Part shown: one piece after another, positions 13,738 through 17,998 of the stretch
Layout of the letters: each line of letters begins with the position of its first letter
How positions within the stretch are numbered: position 1 is the first letter of the stretch
NCBI GenBank assembly: GCA_030835185.1
Contig: JAUQWL010000021.1
Span: 1 to 17,998, forward strand
Direction: 5' to 3'
Length of the DNA stretch: 17,998 bases
From: Solirubrobacterales bacterium
GTDB lineage: Bacteria > Actinomycetota > Thermoleophilia > Solirubrobacterales > 70-9
Made by a program: the position numbers and the translations under genes
Notes under the pieces: generated by a model
What the model was told of the DNA's origin: nothing
Databases searched by the model: none
Seen by the model: only the letters and a program-made list of their open reading frames with translations

Positions 13738-14508
13738 TCAGCGATCCGTCGGGAGTGGCCCGATCATTGCCGATAGCGCCGCGAACTGCGGTGGCGAGAG
13801 CGCCTCGGCCCGCACGCCCGGGTCGAGGCCGATCTGCTCGAGCGCGTCCCTCGCCGGTCCGAGCAGGCCCGGGATCGCCATGTCCAGAGATCGTGGCAGA
13901 GCCTTCCGCCGGTGGCTGAAAGCAGCCCGGACCAGCCTGCGTACCGCTTCGTCGGGACCGGGACCTTCGCGTCGAATCGAGACGATCGCCGAATCGACTC
14001 GCGGCGGAGGACGGAAAACCCCGCGGCTGACCTTGCGCAGGAGACGCACCGGGCCGGCCAGCTGGGCGAGGACCGACGGTGCCCCGTAAACCTTCGAGCC
14101 GGGCTCGGCCCGCAGCCGGTCGGCGATCTCCCGTTGGACCATCACCGTCCAGCCGGCGATCGGAGGGAGCTCGAAGATCGTCCTCATGATCACCGGGGTC
14201 GCCACCGCATAGGGCAGGTTGGCAACCATTGCGGTCGGTGCCGGCTGGAGCGACCCCAGATCGACCCGGACGGCGTCCGCCCAGATCAGGTTGACGTTGG
14301 GCAGCGCTTCGATTCCGGTCAGCCACGGTTCGAGTCCGCGATCGATCTCGATCACGTGGACCCGGTCTGCCACCGCGGCCAGCCTCTCGGTAAGCACCCC
14401 TTCGCCGGCGCCGACCTCGAGCACGCAGTCCGCAGGCGTGATTCCTGAATCCCTGACGATGGCCTCGAGCAGGTTCGGATCGGCGAGGAAGTTCTGGCCG
14501 AGTCTCAC
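13738..14508 (-). CDS. rsmA: 16S rRNA dimethyladenosine transferase
   Basis: RsmA (KsgA) dimethylates two adjacent adenines near the 3' end of 16S rRNA during small-subunit assembly. The 256-residue product starts almost directly at the RLGQNFL motif (2-8), so the N-terminus is shorter than in many homologues. The SAM site VLEVGAGEGVLT (29-40), the acidic IEID (53-56) and the catalytic NLPY (97-100) are present, followed by VMVQREIADRL, FRPPPRVDSAIV and a helical C-terminal domain. The GTG start overlaps the TGA of tatD (GTGA), so the two are translationally coupled. The stop is 3 bases before ispE. Confidence 0.95.
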   Translation of the reverse strand: MRLGQNFLADPNLLEAIVRDSGITPADCVLEVGAGEGVLTERLAAVADRVHVIEIDRGLEPWLTGIEALPNVNLIWADAVRVDLGSLQPAPTAMVANLPYAVATPVIMRTIFELPPIAGWTVMVQREIADRLRAEPGSKVYGAPSVLAQLAGPVRLLRKVSRGVFRPPPRVDSAIVSIRREGPGPDEAVRRLVRAAFSHRRKALPRSLDMAIPGLLGPARDALEQIGLDPGVRAEALSPPQFAALSAMIGPLPTDR

Positions 14509-15272
14509 CAGCCGAAGAGCCGGCTGGAATTTTCAGTGACGATCCGGTCGAATTCGTCCAGCGGGGTACCTCGAAGCCCGGCGAGCATGGCGGCCGTCTC
14601 GACCACATTCGCAGGCTCGTTGCGCTGCCGGCGCTTCGACTGCGGGGTGAGGTACGGGGCGTCGGTCTCGACCAGTATGAGCTCGTCGGGGACCAGGACC
14701 GCCGCCTCCCTGATCTCACCGTTCGCCGGGTAGGTCAGGTTGCCTGCAAAGGAGCAGAACCAGCCGCGCTCGACCGCCTGATCGACCCTCTGTGGCACCG
14801 AGAAGCAGTGGAGGATGACGGTCAGATCCTCTCCGGCTGCTTCAAGCATGGCGAAGGTCTCGGCTGCGGCCGCGTCGCTGTCCTGGCGATCGCGCAGGTG
14901 TATGACGATCGGCAGGTCCGTCTCGAGCGCGATTTCGATCTGGGCCGAGAAGGCGCGACGCTGGTTCCCAGGATCGGCTGTGTCGCGGTAGAAGTCGAGT
15001 CCGGTTTCACCGATCGCCCGGACCATTTCATGCGAGGAGAGCTCGAGGATGTCGGCGCCCGCATCCCGGTCGAAGCCGTCGGCGTCGTTGGGATGCCGCC
15101 CGACGGCGGCGTAGACCGGTTCGAAGGTCTCGGCCAGAGCGATCTGTTCGCGGTTGTCCGCCTCATCGAGGCCGATCGTCATAAGACGGGTCAGCCCCGC
15201 TTCCGTGGCCCGCTCGAGGATGAGCCCGGGCGGGCCGACACAGCGGCTCAGGTGGCAGTGGGTGTCGACCAA
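14505..15272 (-). CDS. tatD: TatD-family metal-dependent DNase
   Basis: TatD-family proteins are TIM-barrel metal-dependent nucleases, cytosolic, linked to DNA repair or DNA fragment turnover. With the TTG at 15272 the product is 255 residues, the usual family length. The metal ligands are all visible: H5 and H7 (DTHCHL), E89 (AIGETGLDFY), H125 (IVIHLRD), H155 (ILHCFS) and D204 (VETDAPYL). The open frame runs on to 15434 through the gene upstream, but that extension is shadow; the TTG has AGGGG 8 bases upstream. The tatD end overlaps rsmA by 4 bases. The metG-tatD-rsmA order is a classic conserved arrangement, here with a secreted protein gene placed between metG and tatD. Confidence 0.94.
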   Translation of the reverse strand: MVDTHCHLSRCVGPPGLILERATEAGLTRLMTIGLDEADNREQIALAETFEPVYAAVGRHPNDADGFDRDAGADILELSSHEMVRAIGETGLDFYRDTADPGNQRRAFSAQIEIALETDLPIVIHLRDRQDSDAAAAETFAMLEAAGEDLTVILHCFSVPQRVDQAVERGWFCSFAGNLTYPANGEIREAAVLVPDELILVETDAPYLTPQSKRRQRNEPANVVETAAMLAGLRGTPLDEFDRIVTENSSRLFGW

Positions 15273-15280
15273 CTGGCTGA

Positions 15281-15285
15281 CCCCT
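15281..15285 (-). promoter_or_regulatory. Ribosome binding site that decides the tatD start
   Basis: AGGGG on the minus strand, overlapping the TAG stop of the upstream secreted protein gene, lies 8 bases before the TTG at 15272. It fixes tatD at 255 residues and implies translational coupling across the stop. Confidence 0.55.
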
Positions 15286-15733
15286 ACCGATAGAAGCGGA
15301 AGTACCTGGTCTTCTTGACGATCTTGCCCGTCGCCGTGTCTCTCGCCGTTATGGCCACCTTCAGATTCGACTTGCGGTAGGTCTTCTTGAGGTACCGCAG
15401 GCCGAACCTGGTCAGGCGGATACCGGTGGTCCATACAGTCCCCGATGTCAGCACCTGCGAGCCGCCGACACTCAGCTTGTTGATCGGCGTCTTCAGCGTC
15501 AGCCTGGCCTTGGCGCGGCAGTCATTCGAGCAGCTGACCAGGACCTTGAGGTCCCGGGCCACCTTGATCTTCGGCTTGGCGTCAGCCGAATTGATCTTCA
15601 CCGTCAGCCGCGTGGCGCGCTCGCCACCACTGTCGTCTGCGCCGCTGGTGGCCGACGCGAGCGGCGCAACGGAGAGTGAAGCAAAGAAGATCGATGAAAC
15701 GAGAAATGCGGTTCCTGCGAGTCTGAATCTCAC
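15284..15733 (-). CDS. Small secreted basic beta-type protein
   Basis: A 149-residue exported protein of unknown function. Residues 1-28 are a signal peptide (basic MRFR, a hydrophobic core, PLASA before the likely cut). The mature part is rich in Lys, Arg and Thr and shows alternating hydrophobic and polar residues typical of beta strands (LKVLVSCSNDC, RLTLK, GIRLTRFGLRYLKK, LKVAITARDT). Two cysteines, C68 and C72, could form a disulphide. The pattern closely resembles the C-terminal module of the S15-type hydrolase at 9619-9963. No catalytic motif is visible, so it may bind a wall or surface polymer; that is inference. GTG start with GGAGGG 5 bases upstream. Its own promoter is likely. It sits between metG and tatD, an unusual place for such a gene. 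Confidence 0.82.
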   Translation of the reverse strand: MRFRLAGTAFLVSSIFFASLSVAPLASATSGADDSGGERATRLTVKINSADAKPKIKVARDLKVLVSCSNDCRAKARLTLKTPINKLSVGGSQVLTSGTVWTTGIRLTRFGLRYLKKTYRKSNLKVAITARDTATGKIVKKTRYFRFYR

Positions 15734-15767
15734 GGCTTCCCTCCGTACGGGTCTGGCTGACCTGGCG

Positions 15768-15773
15768 ATTCTA
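15768..15773 (-). promoter_or_regulatory. Candidate promoter -10 box (TAGAAT) for the secreted protein gene
   Basis: TAGAAT on the minus strand is the best -10 match in the window; TTCCCC lies 17 bases upstream as a poor -35. Transcription would start near 15760, leaving a leader of about 26 bases that includes GGAGGG. It may also drive tatD, rsmA, ispE and the genes behind them. Confidence 0.45.
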
Positions 15774-15824
15774 CCCGTGGGGCCCTGCCGGGGAATCGCG
15801 AGAGCATTCCGTTCGCCGGCCGGC

Positions 15825-15858
15825 CACCGGGACCGCGAGGAGCCCGTTGCACCCGGTG
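15825..15858 (-). terminator. Inverted repeat after metG
   Basis: CACCGGG (15825-15831) and CCCGGTG (15852-15858) are a perfect 7-base inverted repeat with a 20-base loop, in the 143-base gap behind metG. No U-tract follows. It may part metG from the downstream unit, but support is weak. Confidence 0.25.
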
Positions 15859-15876
15859 ACCGCAGGACGCGGAAGC

Positions 15877-17373
15877 TCAGACCAGTTTGGGAAACAGCGG
15901 TTCGATCTTCTCCACGCTGCCACCACCTGCTCCCGAGCCGAAGTCCGCGAGCTCGAGCCCGTCTTCCCCGAGGGCGCCGAGCAGCGTTGCGGTCGAGTTC
16001 GGCAAATAGGGATGGAGCAGCAGGGTGAGGATCCGCAAACCCTCGATCAGTCCGTAGAGGACCCGATCGAGCCGGTCGGCGTCGCCCTCGTCTTTGGCCA
16101 GGACCCAGGGCTGGGTCTCCTCGACGTATCGGTTCAGTCGCCGGACCAGGGTCCAGATCTCCTCCAGCGCCTGGCTTATCTGGGCCTCGTCGAGCAGTCC
16201 GCTGACCCGCTCGACGATGCCGTCGAAGTCGGCGCTGAGGACAGGATCGGGTGCGGACCGCGGCACGACACCATCGCGGTAACGGCTGACCATCGCCAGG
16301 CTGCGGGAGGCCAGGTTGCCGAAGTCGTTGGCCAGTTCGGTCTCGTAGCGCGACTCGAAGCCGGCGGTCGAGATCGAGCCGTCCTGACCGAAGCTGACTT
16401 CGCGAAAGCAGTAGAACCGGAGCGCGTCGGCCCCGAAGCGCTCGATCACCTCGAACGGGTCGAGCACGTTGCCCAGTGACTTCGACATCTTCTTCTCACC
16501 CATCAGCAGGTAGCCATGGATGTACATGCGCTGCGGTGGCTCGAGACCGGCGGCCATCAGGAAGGCCGGCCAGTAGACGGCGTGGAACTTGAGGATGTCC
16601 TTGGCGAGGATGTGCCAGGAGGCCGGCCAGAACCGGTCGGTCAGGTCCTCGTCTTCGCGGGCGTAGCCGAGTGCCGTGTAGTAGTTCAGCAGCGCGTCGA
16701 ACCAGACGTACATCACCTGGTCCGGGTCCCAGGTGAGCGGCACCCCCCAGCTGAGCTTCGACCGGGAAAGCGATACGTCCCGGAGACCGCTGCGGATGAA
16801 AGAGAGTGCCTCGTTGCGGCGGAAGTCGGGCTGGATCATGCCCGGGTTCTGAACGTACATCTTCTCCAGCGGTTCCTGAAAGGCGGAGAGCTCGAAAAAC
16901 CAGTTCTCCTCCTCTTCCCGCTCCAGCGGGATCTCATGTATGGGACAGGTGTCCCCCGGACCGATCTCCGATTCATTCTTGAAGTCGGCGCAACGCGGGC
17001 AGTACCAGCCGGTCCAGGTGCCCTTGTAGACGTATCCGTTTTCCCTCACCTTCTCGACCACGCGCTGGACGCGCTCGATATGACCGGGGTCGGTGGTGCG
17101 GATGAAAAAGTCGTTGGTGGCGTCCACCTTCGCCACCATGTCGCGGAACTGCCCGGCGCTGCGATCGACCAGTTGCTGGGGGGTTATCCCCTCCCGCTCC
17201 GCTGCCTGGGCGATCGGCTCACCGTGTTCGTCGGTACCGGTCAGGTAGAAGACATCCTCGCCGCGCTGACGCTGATGGCGGGCAAGGATGTCGGCCGCCA
17301 TGGCCGAGTAGGCGTGGCCGAGGTGCGGCTCGCCGTTGCCGTAGAAGATGGGGGTGGTCACGTAAAAACTCAC
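15877..17373 (-). CDS. metG: Methionyl-tRNA synthetase
   Basis: MetG charges tRNA-Met, including the initiator, with methionine. The 498-residue class I synthetase shows TTPIFYGNGEPHLGHAYS with HLGH (17-20), FYLTGTDEHGEPIAQAA (42-58), a zinc knuckle CPRC (125-128) with CPIH (143-146), FIRSGLRDVSLSRSKLSWGV, WFDALLNYYTALG and KMSKS (295-299). The single knuckle with three Cys and one His is the form seen in many Gram-positive-type MetRS. No C-terminal EMAP-like tRNA-binding domain is present; the protein ends soon after the anticodon-binding helices. GTG start, 31 bases after the rsmI stop. Confidence 0.97.
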   Translation of the reverse strand: MSFYVTTPIFYGNGEPHLGHAYSAMAADILARHQRQRGEDVFYLTGTDEHGEPIAQAAEREGITPQQLVDRSAGQFRDMVAKVDATNDFFIRTTDPGHIERVQRVVEKVRENGYVYKGTWTGWYCPRCADFKNESEIGPGDTCPIHEIPLEREEEENWFFELSAFQEPLEKMYVQNPGMIQPDFRRNEALSFIRSGLRDVSLSRSKLSWGVPLTWDPDQVMYVWFDALLNYYTALGYAREDEDLTDRFWPASWHILAKDILKFHAVYWPAFLMAAGLEPPQRMYIHGYLLMGEKKMSKSLGNVLDPFEVIERFGADALRFYCFREVSFGQDGSISTAGFESRYETELANDFGNLASRSLAMVSRYRDGVVPRSAPDPVLSADFDGIVERVSGLLDEAQISQALEEIWTLVRRLNRYVEETQPWVLAKDEGDADRLDRVLYGLIEGLRILTLLLHPYLPNSTATLLGALGEDGLELADFGSGAGGGSVEKIEPLFPKLV

Positions 17374-17404
17374 GGGTCCACCAGCATAGGGCCGAGGCTC
17401 CGGC

Positions 17405-17998
17405 TCATCGACGCGGTTCGCGGCCGGTCAGCGCCTTGTACAGGTCGTTGGCGCGGGTGCCGGTCAGGGTGGCGACCACGGTTGCCGCCGCTCGCGGCCG
17501 GGCGCCGGACTGGACCAGGCGCTTGAGCGCTTCAACCGCGAAGGCCATGTCCTGGCCGTGTCCGGCGGATTCGGCCGGTCCGATCACCAGGACGATCTCG
17601 CCCTTGACTTCACCCTTGAACCTCAGCGCCAGCTCGGACAGCGTTCCCCGGCTGACCTCTTCGTGGAGCTTGGTCATTTCACGGCAGACGGCGGCTTCGC
17701 GTTCCGGGGCCAGCGCGGCAAGGGCCGCAAGCGTCTTGGAGATACGACGTGGCGATTCGAAGGCGATGACGGTCTCGGTCGAGTTCAGCACGCGTTCCAT
17801 CTCTCCCGAGCGCTTCGGCAGGAACCCCTCGAAGCGCCAGCGCTCCGACGGCAGGCCCGAGGCGACCAGCGCCACCGGCACCACCGACGGGCCCGGAAGC
17901 ACGACGACCTCGAGCCCCCGGTCGTAACAGGCCCGGATCAGGCGGAAGCCGGGATCGGAAATGCCCGGCATGCCGGCGTCGCTGACCAGCGCGATCCG
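17405..17998 (-). CDS. rsmI: 16S rRNA 2'-O-methyltransferase RsmI, C-terminal part (cut by window edge)
   Basis: RsmI adds a 2'-O-methyl group to C1402 of 16S rRNA in the decoding centre. The last 197 codons are present. Family motifs include ALVSDAGMPGISDPGFRL (where the sixth-last motif residue before PG is Met rather than the common Thr), VVVLPGPSVVPVALVASGLP, RWRFEGFLPKRSGE, VIAFESPRRI, CREMTKLHEEV and GEIVLVIGP. The C-terminal helical part (RAAATVVATLTGTRANDLYKAL) is complete, with an Arg-rich end. The N-terminus lies beyond the window. It lies just upstream of metG, the common order in actinobacteria. Confidence 0.94.
   Translation of the reverse strand, partial: RIALVSDAGMPGISDPGFRLIRACYDRGLEVVVLPGPSVVPVALVASGLPSERWRFEGFLPKRSGEMERVLNSTETVIAFESPRRISKTLAALAALAPEREAAVCREMTKLHEEVSRGTLSELALRFKGEVKGEIVLVIGPAESAGHGQDMAFAVEALKRLVQSGARPRAAATVVATLTGTRANDLYKALTGREPRR

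Noticed and set aside
15273..15434. N-terminal extension of the tatD frame
   Set aside because: It lies inside the secreted protein gene, reads as charged filler, and a TTG with AGGGG gives the normal TatD length.
16516..17526. A 336-codon open frame on the plus strand opposite metG and rsmI
   Set aside because: It is a shadow of metG and crosses its boundary into rsmI, with no recognisable domain.

Overview
The window is 17,998 bases of GC-rich chromosome, almost fully coding, with short gaps and many GTG, TTG and CTG starts. Gene content and order (rsmI, metG, tatD, rsmA, ispE, then glmU, prs, rplY, pth) match the core housekeeping cluster of Gram-positive bacteria. The GC content, the PucR-type regulator and the Lys/Arg-rich secreted modules point to an actinobacterium, most likely of the Thermoleophilia (Solirubrobacterales) type. 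That assignment is inference. I found no phage, transposon, CRISPR array or rRNA.

Layout. The left end holds the start of pth (cut by the window edge) behind rplY on the minus strand. Divergent to rplY, with 23 bases between starts, are an ABC1/AarF-type kinase gene and a DUF6159-like membrane protein gene. Convergent to those are a glycerophosphodiester phosphodiesterase-like gene, prs, glmU and a DUF308/HdeD-like membrane protein gene, all minus strand. A tRNA-Gln(TTG) gene and a large secreted S15/CocE-type hydrolase gene follow on the plus strand. From 10,013 to the right end everything is minus strand. Read in transcription order this is rsmI (cut by the right edge), metG, a small secreted protein, tatD, rsmA, ispE, a DedA-PAP2 fusion, a two-helix small membrane protein and a PucR-type regulator.

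How they fit together. RsmI and RsmA modify 16S rRNA, MetG charges tRNA-Met, Pth recycles peptidyl-tRNA and L25 is a ribosomal protein, so one theme is translation. The other is envelope precursors: IspE feeds isoprenoid synthesis, GlmU makes UDP-GlcNAc, Prs makes PRPP, and the DedA-PAP2 fusion is a good candidate for recycling the polyprenyl-phosphate carrier lipid. The right-hand cluster from tatD to pucR is tightly packed, with three 4-base stop/start overlaps.

The points most worth a second look are the DedA-PAP2 fusion directly behind ispE, a basic secreted beta-type module found both as the tail of the hydrolase and as a stand-alone protein, a repeated TANNNT box 6-7 bases before three ATG starts (possible leaderless mRNAs), and the three-gene block that splits glmU-prs from rplY-pth. 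I did not see a clear-cut new defence or mobile system.
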